64,000 nucleotides of DNA from DUQX01 sp050948825 (GTDB lineage: Bacteria > Bacillota > Dethiobacteria > DTU022 > UBA8154): positions 372,001 to 436,000 of the forward strand of contig JBMNEO010000003.1 of the NCBI GenBank assembly GCA_050948825.1, in the 5' to 3' direction. The notes beneath the pieces were generated by a model. It was not told where the DNA came from. It was given only the letters and a program-made list of their open reading frames with translations, and made no database searches. Below are positions 7,922-15,939 of the stretch, one piece after another (the stretch's first letter is position 1; the number at the start of each line of letters is the position of its first letter). The translations under genes were made by a program, and so were the position numbers.

Positions 7922-9550
7922 TCAGCGCCTGCTTAAAATCTTTAACCGCCGTGCAATTTTCAATAACATGCTGCCCAGGTACGGTACAGTATCAAGATCC
8001 TCTTCCCGTACGCCTCCTAATGCAAGAAGAACTAAACCGAAGATAATCATGCCCAGTATTACTGCTGTAAACAAAGCCATCGCCTGGGCCAGCCTCAATG
8101 ATACAACAGTAATTAACAAGTTATAAATTCTTCCGTAACAAAGACCCACTCCCCAGGACATAAAAAAGGCGGCTACTAATGGCTTAAGCAAGAGATCCTT
8201 CCAATCAAAACGCCATCCTGTAACCTGACTTACTTTCCTTATATTTAATATAGATGCAACAAAAAAACTGACCACAGTGGCAAAAGCCGCGCCACCGATA
8301 TGCAGACGCGGATCTGCAGTAAGCACCCAACTGAAGGCAGTTTTTAGCACGGCTCCCAAAATCATATATTTAACAGGATCCAAAACATAGCCAAGACCCT
8401 GTAATATCGCCGAAGTAGAGGTATAAAGCGATAAAAAAACAAATCCAAAGGAAAGGACGGAAAGAGGATATGCCGCCGGAATATTATCAAAAAGAACCGC
8501 CGTCGTCGGCATAGCTAATACATAAAGGCCAAAAGAGGCCGGAATACTGAAAAACATAGTGAAACGCATGGCAATATCGGTCCGTCCCTCAACCAGGTTT
8601 CTTTTTTTTAGAGCCTGTGCTTCCGATATGGCCGGAACGAGCGTCATTGAAAGGGCAATAGTAATTATCAGCGGGAACTGGATAACTGAATTGGCCATAC
8701 CGGTAAGCTGGCCGTAAAGGGAGGTGGCTTCTGCCGTGGAATAACCCGCCTCATGGAGCCTTAAAGGGACCACGCTCAGGTCTATCAGATTTATCAAAGG
8801 AACAACCAGACTGCCAAGGGTAATTGGAATAGATAAATAGATTATGCGGGAAAGAATATCTTTTGAACTAAATTCACGCTGTATGATCTGCTTTTTTATA
8901 TTCTGGAAAAAAGATTTCCTCCCTTTAAAATAATAATATAAAAGGGGAAGCATCCCAAACAAAGCGCCGGCCACCGCTCCAAAAGCGGCCCCTGCCGCAG
9001 CATACTCCAGCCCCAGGGGCAGGAGTATAAAAACCAGGATGATCACAACAACGATCCGTCCAAACTGCTCAATAATCTGTGAAATAGCCGTTGGAACCAT
9101 CTCCTGCCAGCCCTGGAAAAAACCTCGGTAAGCCGATAGTATGGTGACAATGATAATTGCCGGTGAGATGCTGATCAGAGGGTAATAAGCACGGGGATCC
9201 TTGACTATGGTGCGAACAAAAAAATCCGCCCCGAGAAACAGGATTAAAGAAAAAACAGCCCCTAGAAAGGCTAAAAGAATGAGGGACATTCTAAAAACCC
9301 GGTAAGCTCCCCTGTAATCATTGTGAGCCAGGTTTTCTGCTACAAGCTTGGAGATCGCAATCGGAACTCCGGCCGTAGAAACGGCAAGCAGCATTGTATA
9401 GATCGGATAAGCCATCTGATACAGGCCTATACCTTCGTCACCCATAACAGCTGCCAGATAAATGCGCAGACCCGCCCCCATAAACCGCACAAACAACCCG
9501 GCAGCAGAAAGAATCAAAGCACCTTTTACAAACGATCCGCTTCTGGACAA
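7922..9550 (-). CDS. spoVB: SpoVB-like polysaccharide biosynthesis/lipid flippase family protein
   Basis: A MATE/MviN/SpoVB-superfamily protein with about fourteen membrane spans. Diagnostic blocks are GALILSAAGLFVRFMGAGLR, YQMAYPIYTMLLAVSTAGVPIA and GLSSLYGQL-like VPLRLHEAGYSTAEATSLYG. The start is placed at TTG 9550 (542 residues) because GGGGAGGGG lies nine bases upstream and the frame above contains a TATAAT box; the longer open frame is rejected. SpoVB is required for spore cortex synthesis in Bacillus, probably flipping lipid-linked precursor in the mother cell. spoVT lies just upstream on the same strand, as in Bacillus (spoVT-yabM/spoVB-yabN). Confidence 0.88.
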   Translation of the reverse strand: MSRSGSFVKGALILSAAGLFVRFMGAGLRIYLAAVMGDEGIGLYQMAYPIYTMLLAVSTAGVPIAISKLVAENLAHNDYRGAYRVFRMSLILLAFLGAVFSLILFLGADFFVRTIVKDPRAYYPLISISPAIIIVTILSAYRGFFQGWQEMVPTAISQIIEQFGRIVVVIILVFILLPLGLEYAAAGAAFGAVAGALFGMLPLLYYYFKGRKSFFQNIKKQIIQREFSSKDILSRIIYLSIPITLGSLVVPLINLIDLSVVPLRLHEAGYSTAEATSLYGQLTGMANSVIQFPLIITIALSMTLVPAISEAQALKKRNLVEGRTDIAMRFTMFFSIPASFGLYVLAMPTTAVLFDNIPAAYPLSVLSFGFVFLSLYTSTSAILQGLGYVLDPVKYMILGAVLKTAFSWVLTADPRLHIGGAAFATVVSFFVASILNIRKVSQVTGWRFDWKDLLLKPLVAAFFMSWGVGLCYGRIYNLLITVVSLRLAQAMALFTAVILGMIIFGLVLLALGGVREEDLDTVPYLGSMLLKIARRLKILSRR

Positions 9551-9645
9551 AACGTCCGTCCCCTCCCCTATGGAAATCAAACCAATTATATCATATTTTT
9601 TGGAGCAGATTATTGAGAACTTATTTTCCAGCCAATAAAAAAGTA

Positions 9646-9664
9646 GTAACAAAAAAAATGTTAC
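9646..9664 (-). terminator. Weak hairpin after spoVT
   Basis: A six-base inverted repeat (GTAACA/TGTTAC) with a seven-base loop, followed on the minus strand by a short T-rich run (TACTTTTTTATT). It lies between the spoVT stop and spoVB. It could be a weak terminator, but the stem is short and AT-rich. Confidence 0.35.
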
Positions 9665-9707
9665 CACTTAATAAAGAACAGGAATCATACAGTCTTTTTT
9701 TAACGTG

Positions 9708-10262
9708 CTATTGCTCCATCTGCTTGGCTAAAAAGCCTGCCGCTGTCTCAACAAGCTTAAGCTCCAAATCGGTTAGCTTGACGTCTCTGTTTCTTGTACC
9801 CATAATAACTGCTCCGATAGGATCGCCTTCTGAAATAATAGGGGCAATCACTTCCGCATAAAATTTTGATATGTTTTCCTCATCGGACTCGCGGTAATAA
9901 TCGTGTTGGGCAGTATCGTTAATAAGAACACTTCCTCTTGATTCCATCACACGTTCAACAGCAGCACTCAACGGCCGATTCAAAAACTCTTTTTTGGGAG
10001 CACCTGACACCGCTATAATGGTGTCCCTGTCTGCAATACAGGCTATATGTCCCATAACCTCGTGCAGGGAATCGGCATACTCTTGCGCAAAATCTCCAAG
10101 CTCCCCGATGGGGGAGTATTTCTTTAAAATCACCTCTCCGTCGCGATCTACAAAAATCTCAAGCGGATCGCCTTCACGGATTTTTAAAGTACGTCTTATT
10201 TCTTTCGGGATAACTACTCTTCCAAGATCGTCAATTCTTCGTACTATGCCTGTCGCCTTCAT
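9708..10262 (-). CDS. spoVT: Stage V sporulation protein T, transcriptional regulator
   Basis: A 184-residue protein with the AbrB-type swapped-hairpin DNA-binding domain at residues 1-50 (MKATGIVRRIDDLGRVVIPK, then EIRRTLKIREGDPLEI) and a C-terminal GAF-like domain. This is exactly the SpoVT layout and length. SpoVT acts in the forespore, switching sigma-G genes on or off. A strong AAAGGAGGG ribosome site precedes the ATG. The gene heads the spoVT-spoVB-mazG-HU run. Confidence 0.95.
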   Translation of the reverse strand: MKATGIVRRIDDLGRVVIPKEIRRTLKIREGDPLEIFVDRDGEVILKKYSPIGELGDFAQEYADSLHEVMGHIACIADRDTIIAVSGAPKKEFLNRPLSAAVERVMESRGSVLINDTAQHDYYRESDEENISKFYAEVIAPIISEGDPIGAVIMGTRNRDVKLTDLELKLVETAAGFLAKQMEQ

Positions 10263-10348
10263 CTATTCTTCCCTCCTTTTACTGTATCTTTCTACATTAA
10301 AAGGTTCTATTCTATTATTTATCTCGGGGAGGGGTTTTATTCATCAAA

Positions 10349-11296
10349 CTAAAAGGTTTTAATCACGGCGTCTTCCATCAGCGTTAAATAATAACGCTCA
10401 AAATGCTCGCGCTTCTTTATTTCCAGAGCATCTTCCTTCACTTCTTCGAAAGAAAGCATTGAAGCTTCATCTTTTGCCGTAATTTTAATGATATGAAATT
10501 TGCCGGAGATCTCCACAGGATCGCTTATTTCCCCGGGTTCCAAGTTAAAAGCCGTTTGCAGGAAAAGAGGATCCAGCAGATCATTTGCATTAATCAGCCC
10601 CAGTTCAAGGGCGGAATCCAGCGAATACCGCCCACCAACCTCAATAAAATCAGCACCTTCGCTTAAAAGGCTGTGCACATAGCGGGCATCATGCTCATTA
10701 TCCAGCAATATTCGGTAGACATAGACCTGCGCGGGTCTCCTCATAAAAAGAGGATTTTCTTCCACAAAATCCCTGGCATCCTCCTCTGTTACATCTGCGC
10801 ATATATATTCAAACAGCAACCCGGTAAGATACGCGTTCCGGGATATTTTTTTTAACGAATGCTCAGTAAGGCCCAGTTCCTTTAAACGTTCCAGAAAAAT
10901 TTCTTCCGATTCGAATAATCCGCTGATTGATTCTTTCCTGTACAGTTGATAATGTCTTTCAATTTCTTCCTCGTCTACAGGGAGACCCAATTTCCTTACT
11001 TCCTGAGAGATTAAGGCATTTTTAATTAATAACCACAGCGCTTCCTCCCGCAATTCAGCGGTATATTCACCCCGGTAACAGGTTTTCCCCGTATCGGTCT
11101 TAAAGAGATAAATAAGGTTTATAAATTCCTCAACATCTTCTTTTTTTATTACTTCATTATTTACGCTTGCCTGCACTGACTGTGACTGTTGGGGTTCTCT
11201 ATCGCAGCCAGCAAAAATACCAATTGAAAATAAGATTAAAAGAAAATTTATAGTGAAGACATACACCATTGTGTTTTTCTTTTTATTTTTGAACAT
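10349..11296 (-). CDS. PrsA/SurA-like peptidyl-prolyl isomerase lipoprotein
   Basis: A lipoprotein of 315 residues from the ATG at 11296, chosen because GGGGAG lies seven bases upstream. The signal peptide ends in the lipobox GIFAGC. Residues about 30-150 form a SurA N-terminal-like helical chaperone region. A parvulin/PPIC domain follows (VYRILLDNEHDARYVHSLL, GADFIEVGGRYSLDSA, then LEPGEISDPVEISGKFHIIK). The family helps fold exported proteins at the outer face of the membrane. It stands upstream of spoVT but with its own region; operon membership is uncertain. Confidence 0.85.
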   Translation of the reverse strand: MFKNKKKNTMVYVFTINFLLILFSIGIFAGCDREPQQSQSVQASVNNEVIKKEDVEEFINLIYLFKTDTGKTCYRGEYTAELREEALWLLIKNALISQEVRKLGLPVDEEEIERHYQLYRKESISGLFESEEIFLERLKELGLTEHSLKKISRNAYLTGLLFEYICADVTEEDARDFVEENPLFMRRPAQVYVYRILLDNEHDARYVHSLLSEGADFIEVGGRYSLDSALELGLINANDLLDPLFLQTAFNLEPGEISDPVEISGKFHIIKITAKDEASMLSFEEVKEDALEIKKREHFERYYLTLMEDAVIKTF

Positions 11297-11384
11297 TCGG
11301 CTTCTCCCCGTGTAAAACACTGGTTAGCGGTTAATTCCCCCTTTTAAATGTTACGTTATCCAACCATAAAATATGATTTCTTCC

Positions 11385-12092
11385 CTAGCACCGGATATTT
11401 CCTAAATCCAACCGCAGTGGCTTAAAACCGAGATAATCACAGGAGATAAAATAATAATTAATTCCTTCCTTCTCGCCTGTATAAGCACGCTGATGATCTG
11501 CACCGTGAAGGTGCCCGTAAAGGCATATTTTAACATTGTATTTCTTCATGATTTCAGCAAACCCTATATCTTCGTCATAGCGAATAAAAGGGGGGTAATG
11601 CAAAGTGACGATAAACTTTTTGAAACCATCATTTTGCGCTTTAGAAAGGGATTGCTCCAGGCGCATCTTTTCCCTTTTAAATATTTTCCCATCCTGCTCA
11701 GTATATTGCTCCCCGGGGATAGCCCATCCGCGGGTACCGCAGATAGCGATACCGTTTTTATATGCAAAATAGTTATTTTGTACTGCGTACATGCCCTCCG
11801 GCAAAGCCCGGACAACCTTGGAATAGCTCTGCCACCAATAATCGTGATTTCCTTTAAATAACACTTTCTTTCCCGGGAGTTTATGGATGAAATCAAAATC
11901 CTTCTGTGCTTCTTCTAATTTCATTGCCCAGCATAGATCCCCCCCCAGAATAACAATATCATTATCTCTTACTATTTTTTCCCAGTTTTCTTTTATCTTT
12001 AAATGGTGATCCGCCCATTCACTGCCAAAGATATCCATAGGCTTTTCCCCACCCAGCGAAAGGTGCAGATCGCTTATTGCAAAAAGAGCCAT
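11385..12092 (-). CDS. Calcineurin-like metallophosphoesterase
   Basis: A 235-residue protein with all metal-binding motifs of the family: SDLHL at the N-terminus, ILGGDLCWAM, FKGNHDYWW, and the histidine motifs VTLHYPPF and YGHLHG. The family uses two metal ions to cleave phosphomonoesters or diesters; the substrate is not predictable. The ATG at 12092 begins the DxH motif almost immediately, so the protein is full length. It is monocistronic as far as can be seen. Confidence 0.9.
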   Translation of the reverse strand: MALFAISDLHLSLGGEKPMDIFGSEWADHHLKIKENWEKIVRDNDIVILGGDLCWAMKLEEAQKDFDFIHKLPGKKVLFKGNHDYWWQSYSKVVRALPEGMYAVQNNYFAYKNGIAICGTRGWAIPGEQYTEQDGKIFKREKMRLEQSLSKAQNDGFKKFIVTLHYPPFIRYDEDIGFAEIMKKYNVKICLYGHLHGADHQRAYTGEKEGINYYFISCDYLGFKPLRLDLGNIRC

Positions 12093-12193
12093 AGCATTTA
12101 TCTCCTAATGATTCTTCTCCCAATCATTCTTATTTATTATGTTCGTTATTGATCCGGCTAATTCCTATCATTTCCTCTTATTTTTTTGGGGAC

Positions 12194-12224
12194 TGCGACA
12201 CCGGGGACGGTTCTCCCTGTCGCA
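12194..12224. repeat. REP-like repeat, single arm
   Basis: A 31-base copy of the same unit that forms the perfect palindrome at 12883-12946. It begins TGCGACACCGGGGACGG and ends CCCTGTCGCA, so the unit itself has TGCGACA/TGTCGCA ends. GC-rich units of this kind are common in Clostridia and resemble REP elements moved by Y1 transposases; no transposase is present here. Confidence 0.75.
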
Positions 12225-12317
12225 CGCCCAACGCATAAAAAGTTAAAACGTGTTTGTATTCAATAATCTGAGCGATTTGAGCGGTGTATGAATAGGAAAT
12301 AATTTTTAAATTTTCGC

Positions 12318-12346
12318 TTGACACCCCTGGAAAAATGTTTTATAAT
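12318..12346 (+). promoter_or_regulatory. Sigma-A promoter of the small zinc-binding protein gene
   Basis: TTGACA at 12318-12323 and TATAAT at 12341-12346 are separated by exactly 17 bases, a perfect consensus promoter. It points at the gene starting at 12441. Confidence 0.9.
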
Positions 12347-12355
12347 TTATTATAG

Positions 12356-12380
12356 TGAACGGCAGTTCATTGTAATGAAC
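12356..12380 (+). promoter_or_regulatory. Probable operator with three TGAAC half-sites
   Basis: Immediately downstream of the -10 box, TGAAC (12356-12360), GTTCA (12365-12369) and TGAAC (12376-12380) alternate in orientation. They make two overlapping inverted repeats: TGAAC-n4-GTTCA and GTTCATT-GT-AATGAAC. Its place at about +4 to +28 would let a bound repressor block transcription. The regulator is unknown. Confidence 0.6.
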
Positions 12381-12440
12381 ATAATCGTAAACATAACAGC
12401 ACACTTTCCAGGCCGAAAAATAAAAAAAGAAGGTGGAATC

Positions 12441-12758
12441 ATGTTAGAACTAAGTACTCACGAGGTAACCTGTCCGGTATGCAAAAGAGAGTTTTACCCA
12501 GAAACTTCAGTAAAAAGGGAGGTGCTTTGCGGCGAGGAACTGTACCCTTATAATAAAGCTGTTGCCAAGGTGCTGGATTGTAGAATTCATTATTTTTGCT
12601 CTGAAAAATGTTTTAAACAATTTCACAAAGAGGAACGTAAGGGACAAAACATTTCTCGTTGGAAGCTGTTGCTCGAAAGAATAAGCAAAAAGAACTCTGA
12701 GCACAGCTCCGGGGAAATTCTCCGCCATAATTTTTACAGAGCTAAAAAATCTTCTTAA
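12441..12758 (+). CDS. Small cysteine-rich, YHS/TRASH-like zinc-binding protein
   Basis: A 105-residue protein from the ATG at 12441, which has GAAGGTGG seven bases upstream. Its first 65 residues hold two cysteine pairs, TCPVCKREFY and FCSEKCFKQFH, a spacing like YHS/TRASH metal-binding domains; the rest is basic and probably helical. The function is not recognised; a metal-binding or regulatory role is inferred only from the cysteines. It has its own consensus promoter and operator and is framed by REP-like repeats, so it is probably regulated alone. Confidence 0.6.
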   Translation: MLELSTHEVTCPVCKREFYPETSVKREVLCGEELYPYNKAVAKVLDCRIHYFCSEKCFKQFHKEERKGQNISRWKLLLERISKKNSEHSSGEILRHNFYRAKKSS

Positions 12759-12830
12759 ACTTACTGCAACTATTTCCAAAAAACCAAGGATAAGAGGATA
12801 TGAGGATAATGACAATAAAGAATAGCGTGC

Positions 12831-12877
12831 AAATGTACCCCGGAAAACTTTTCATAGAAGCTTTCCGGGGTACATTT
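12831..12877. repeat. Long inverted repeat (hairpin)
   Basis: Perfect 16-base arms (12831-12846 and 12862-12877, beginning AAATGTACCCCGG) around a 15-base loop. It abuts the REP-like palindrome. There is no T-run, so it is more likely part of a mobile repeat than a terminator. Confidence 0.75.
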
Positions 12878-12882
12878 TGCTG

Positions 12883-12946
12883 TGCGACACCGGGGACGGT
12901 TCTCCCTGTCGCAACTGCGACAGGGAGAACCGTCCCCGGTGTCGCA
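12883..12946. repeat. Perfect 31-bp REP-like palindrome
   Basis: Two 31-base arms (12883-12913 and 12916-12946) are exact reverse complements with a two-base spacer (AC). The arm is identical to the single unit at 12194-12224. It looks like a BIME-type pair of REP units. The 430 bases between 12759 and 13188 contain only this, the preceding hairpin, and AT-rich sequence. Confidence 0.85.
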
Positions 12947-13188
12947 TATCATAACCTCAGAAAAAAGACGAGTTGGTATTGAATAATACAAGTAAATATG
13001 TTATCTTAAAAGATGATCTTGCAGGATAGACAGTACAATTAAACAATGTATTTAAAACAAGAACTAATGAGGCCACAGTTTTGAAACACCTTGGCGCCTT
13101 TCTTTCTAATCAAAAATCTATAATGCTGTAGTGTTAAGCAATAGTAATTGCAAAAGGTTTTCAGACCCGGCAGGAACATGACTTACAG

Positions 13189-13273
13189 GCGGGCGTGGCG
13201 GAACTGGCAGACGCGCAGGACTTAGGATCCTGTGGGGCAACCCGTGGGGGTTCAAATCCCTTCGCCCGCACCA
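13189..13273 (+). tRNA. tRNA-Leu (TAG)
   Basis: An 85-base class II tRNA with acceptor GCGGGCG pairing CGCCCGC, anticodon loop CTTAGGA (anticodon TAG), a variable arm, a GGGTTCAAATC T-arm and an encoded CCA. Confidence 0.95.
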
Positions 13274-13280
13274 AATAATA

Positions 13281-13307
13281 AAAAACCCGGAATAAGCGGG
13301 TTTTTTT
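13281..13307 (+). terminator. Rho-independent terminator after tRNA-Leu
   Basis: AAAAACCCG and CGGGTTTTT pair around a seven-base loop and end in seven T residues, eight bases after the tRNA. Confidence 0.88.
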
Positions 13308-13398
13308 GTCCCATTCATGTAGCTGATATAAAATACTGTAACAAAATAAAACGCTATAATATATAATGTTGTAATAACATATATAGGAAGGCGATAAC

Positions 13399-14247
13399 GT
13401 GAGCGCGATAAGCCAAAAAGGCTATATTTATATTATCGATCATATCCCTGAAAATACCCCGTACAACCGCCGCCCGAGGCTGGCCCTGGTCCCGGAATAT
13501 TTAACCGTGCACTCTACCGCAAACCCCGGCTCCACAGCCCGGAACGAGCGAGCATGGCTAACCAATCCAGCGAATAAAAGGACCGCCTCCTGGCACATCT
13601 GCGTCGACGAGCGCGAGGCCGTAGAGGCTATACCCTTGGATGAGGTGGCCTGGCACGCTGGAGACGGGACTAACGGCAACGGCAACCGTAGATCCATCGG
13701 TATAGAAATTTGCGAAAGTGGTGACCGGACAAAGACCCTGGAGAACGCCGCAGACCTAATAGCGGTGCTGTTGCAACGCCTGGGCTTGGGAACAGAGAAG
13801 CTGCGCCGCCACTACGACTGGAGCGGGAAACCCTGCCCGCGCATCCTCATGACAGACAACTGGGTTGGATGGGAAAATTTCAAGTGTGAAGTTGAAAAGC
13901 ACCTGGACGCCCTGGAAAGTAACTCCGGACTGACAAACCCGATAAACCCGACAATCCAAATAAATCCAACAGACCCGACGACCACGGTGGGCTTTACAGT
14001 TTCGCCAAAACCGGCAGAACCCAAAAACCCTGCAAACTCAACAAATCCGAAAGGCAGCCCCGACGGGGAAGCCCTTCCGCGAATACAGCGCCGTGTAGAG
14101 GGCACCCTGGACGGCGATCCTGTGGAATTCGAGTCCTATCTCATCAACAACACCACTTACGTTCCGCTGCGCCCCCTGGCAGAAGCCCTGGGACTAAGCC
14201 TGATCTGGCAAGATGGGAAGTACCATCTCATCACCGGTTACCCTTAA
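13399..14247 (+). CDS. N-acetylmuramoyl-L-alanine amidase with C-terminal copper-amine-oxidase-like domain
   Basis: A 282-residue protein with GTG start after AGGAAGG. Residues 1-165 form an amidase_2 (PGRP-like) domain: LTVHSTANPGSTARNERAW carries the first zinc histidine, ASWHICVDE and VAWHAGDGTNGNG follow, and LRRHYDWSGKPCPRIL carries the last zinc ligands. A threonine/proline/asparagine linker (about 178-218) leads to a C-terminal copper-amine-oxidase N-terminal-like module (YLINNTTYVPLRPLAEALGL). There is no signal peptide, as in phage endolysins and CwlA-type enzymes. The gene is richer in GC than its neighbours and stands alone between tRNA genes, so acquisition is plausible. Confidence 0.88.
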   Translation: MSAISQKGYIYIIDHIPENTPYNRRPRLALVPEYLTVHSTANPGSTARNERAWLTNPANKRTASWHICVDEREAVEAIPLDEVAWHAGDGTNGNGNRRSIGIEICESGDRTKTLENAADLIAVLLQRLGLGTEKLRRHYDWSGKPCPRILMTDNWVGWENFKCEVEKHLDALESNSGLTNPINPTIQINPTDPTTTVGFTVSPKPAEPKNPANSTNPKGSPDGEALPRIQRRVEGTLDGDPVEFESYLINNTTYVPLRPLAEALGLSLIWQDGKYHLITGYP

Positions 14248-14464
14248 AGAAAGATAATGATTACTATTTACCCACTTTCAACAACTCCAGATTGCTTTTT
14301 TCTCATTTTTTTGTCCGGAGATATCTACTACTCCCCAGGATTATCCTCATGAGTAATTAAATAAAATTGTTCGTCACAACTGAAGATCGGCCGGACTATG
14401 CCCTAAAATAAAAAACCGGCAGTAGCATTGGCTTAACAAGTGCCCTGTTCCTGCCGCTTTATTT

Positions 14465-14540
14465 TGGTGAGCCATGGAGGCTTCGAACCTCCAACCCCCT
14501 GATTAAGAGTCAGGTGCTCTGCCTGTTGAGCTAATGGCCC
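14465..14540 (-). tRNA. tRNA-Lys (CTT)
   Basis: A 76-base cloverleaf with acceptor GGGCCAT/ATGGCTC, anticodon loop CTCTTAA (anticodon CTT) and encoded CCA. It is last in the His-Gln-Lys run. Confidence 0.94.
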
Positions 14541-14552
14541 ATATAATAAAAA

Positions 14553-14628
14553 TGGCTGGGGCGGCAGGATTCGAACCTACGGAATGCGGAATCCAAAGTC
14601 CCGTGCCTTACCGCTTGGCTACGCCCCA
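14553..14628 (-). tRNA. tRNA-Gln (TTG)
   Basis: A 76-base cloverleaf with acceptor TGGGGCG/CGCCCCA, anticodon loop CTTTGGA (anticodon TTG) and encoded CCA. Confidence 0.95.
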
Positions 14629-14655
14629 GCAAAAATATTATAATAAAATTTATTT

Positions 14656-14732
14656 TGGGGTGAGTGATGGGACTCGAACCCACGGCCTCCAGGGCCACAA
14701 CCTGGCGCTCTAACCAGCTGAGCTACACCCAC
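14656..14732 (-). tRNA. tRNA-His (GTG)
   Basis: Cloverleaf with acceptor GTGGGTG/CACTCAC, anticodon loop TTGTGGC (anticodon GTG), encoded CCA, and a G at 14733 that would be the extra G-1 of tRNA-His pairing the discriminator C. Confidence 0.94.
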
Positions 14733-14764
14733 CGCAAAATTAATCTTAAACTGTAGCGAATGAT

Positions 14765-14793
14765 ATTTTAACATAACCCCTTTTCAATGTCAA
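14765..14793 (-). promoter_or_regulatory. Sigma-A promoter of the tRNA His-Gln-Lys operon
   Basis: On the minus strand TTGACA (14793-14788) and TAAAAT (14770-14765) are 17 bases apart, about 30 bases before tRNA-His. The remaining 14794-15039 shows no gene or clear structure. Confidence 0.82.
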
Positions 14794-15039
14794 GGAGCCC
14801 GTGAAATCGCAAGACATTAATAACTTAGGATTGTTTGGTATTAAGCTAATTCAAGAACTATTGACTGCTATCTTTTTAATCCTAATCTCGTTTAAAGGGT
14901 TGCTTAACGACGGGAAATGGGATACAGCAAGAACCACGGCAACAATCCGACATTCTTGATACTTGTATATGGTTTTATTATTATGTCCATTACCTTCCGC
15001 TTCAAACAAGATTTTTTACGTTAATCGCCAAAAGGGCTT

Positions 15040-15879
15040 TTAATTATTTTCTTTGCTCTTTTTAACTACGGTCCTTTCCCCTTCAGGAAGAGGAGGGGGA
15101 ACAGGCTCGCCTGTAATCTTTGTCACCGCACCAAACCGGGAGGGACAGGCCTCAAAACAGGTTCCGCATTTGATACATTTATCCTGATCAATAATATGAA
15201 TTTGATTCTTAGCACTGATAATTGCCTCTACAGGGCATCTTCTGGCGCAGGACATACAGGCCTGACACTTTTCCGGATCAATATAGTACGAGACCACCTC
15301 ATTAAATAACTTGTCTATCTCGTCACTTGTAAAGAGTCCTTCTTGATCTTCCTTATCCTTAAGACGTACCGACAATTTTTCCTTTTTCGCCAGCTTAATA
15401 TAGGGAACTAATTTTTTAACTTCCTGGAGTTTGGACTGTAGTTCGTCTTTGTCGATTCCTTCGCCTTCACCTATAGGTCCTAATTCCTTCACCTTCTTGA
15501 CAAAATCATTGACAAATTCAACATAAAGGTTCCCTTCACTCCCGGACATAAATTCAATTCTTAACCTTTCGGGGTTCAGCCCGATGTGTTCCAATATCTT
15601 TTTATACAAGAGCACCATGTTCAGTGCAAAATAATTCCCTTGAGTAATATAATTGCACTCATCCAAACGACAGCCACCTATAAATACCCCATCAACCCCA
15701 TTTAAGAAAGCCTTGAGCACATGTGCCGGGTCTACTCTTCCGGAACACATGACACGAATAAGCCTCATTTCAGTTGTATATTGTAGTCTGGAAACTCCAG
15801 CCAGGTCAGCAGCCCCGTATCCTCACCACTGGCACACAAAACCGATTATTTTTGGTTTGAATTTCAGTTCCGCACTCAT
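15040..15879 (-). CDS. mvhD: Selenocysteine MvhD/BamF-like hydrogenase iron-sulfur subunit with C-terminal ferredoxin domain (module B)
   Basis: The gene runs from ATG 15879 (AAAGGAGG upstream) through an in-frame TGA at 15825-15823 to the stop at 15040, giving 279 residues with selenocysteine at position 19. The context is GFVCQW-Sec-GYGAADLAGVSR, the first iron-sulfur motif of MvhD, where archaeal VhuD also uses selenocysteine. A hairpin follows the TGA. The MvhD core passes electrons to HdrA. After about residue 200 there is a two-cluster ferredoxin tail (CQACMSCARRCP and CIKCGTCFEACP) closely resembling the NuoF tail at 23420. The second MvhD (25856) has a helix-turn-helix tail instead. 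Annotation software would start it after the TGA. Confidence 0.9.
15788..15800 (-). other. SECIS-like hairpin, module B mvhD
   Basis: Twenty-two bases after the TGA, CTGGA and TCCAG pair around a GTT loop. The same hairpin at the same distance follows the TGA of the other mvhD. Bacterial SECIS elements are read just downstream of the UGA and usually expose G-U in the loop. Confidence 0.6.
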
Positions 15880-15939
15880 TCGTTCCCACCTCCTTTGTTT
15901 GCAATCCGGAATAGGTCCCTTTCTTTTCTTTTACTCATC

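Noticed and set aside
7922..9667. SpoVB starting at 9667
   Set aside because: The extra 39 codons contain a TATAAT box and lack conservation; TTG 9550 has a strong ribosome site.
13118..13318. Minus-strand ORF over tRNA-Leu, and 34540-34737 over tRNA-Arg
   Set aside because: Both are reverse readings of tRNA genes and their surroundings with no homology or ribosome site.
15040..15768. mvhD starting at the methionine after the TGA (also 25856-26515)
   Set aside because: The N-terminal cluster motif and a strong ribosome site lie upstream of the TGA in both copies.
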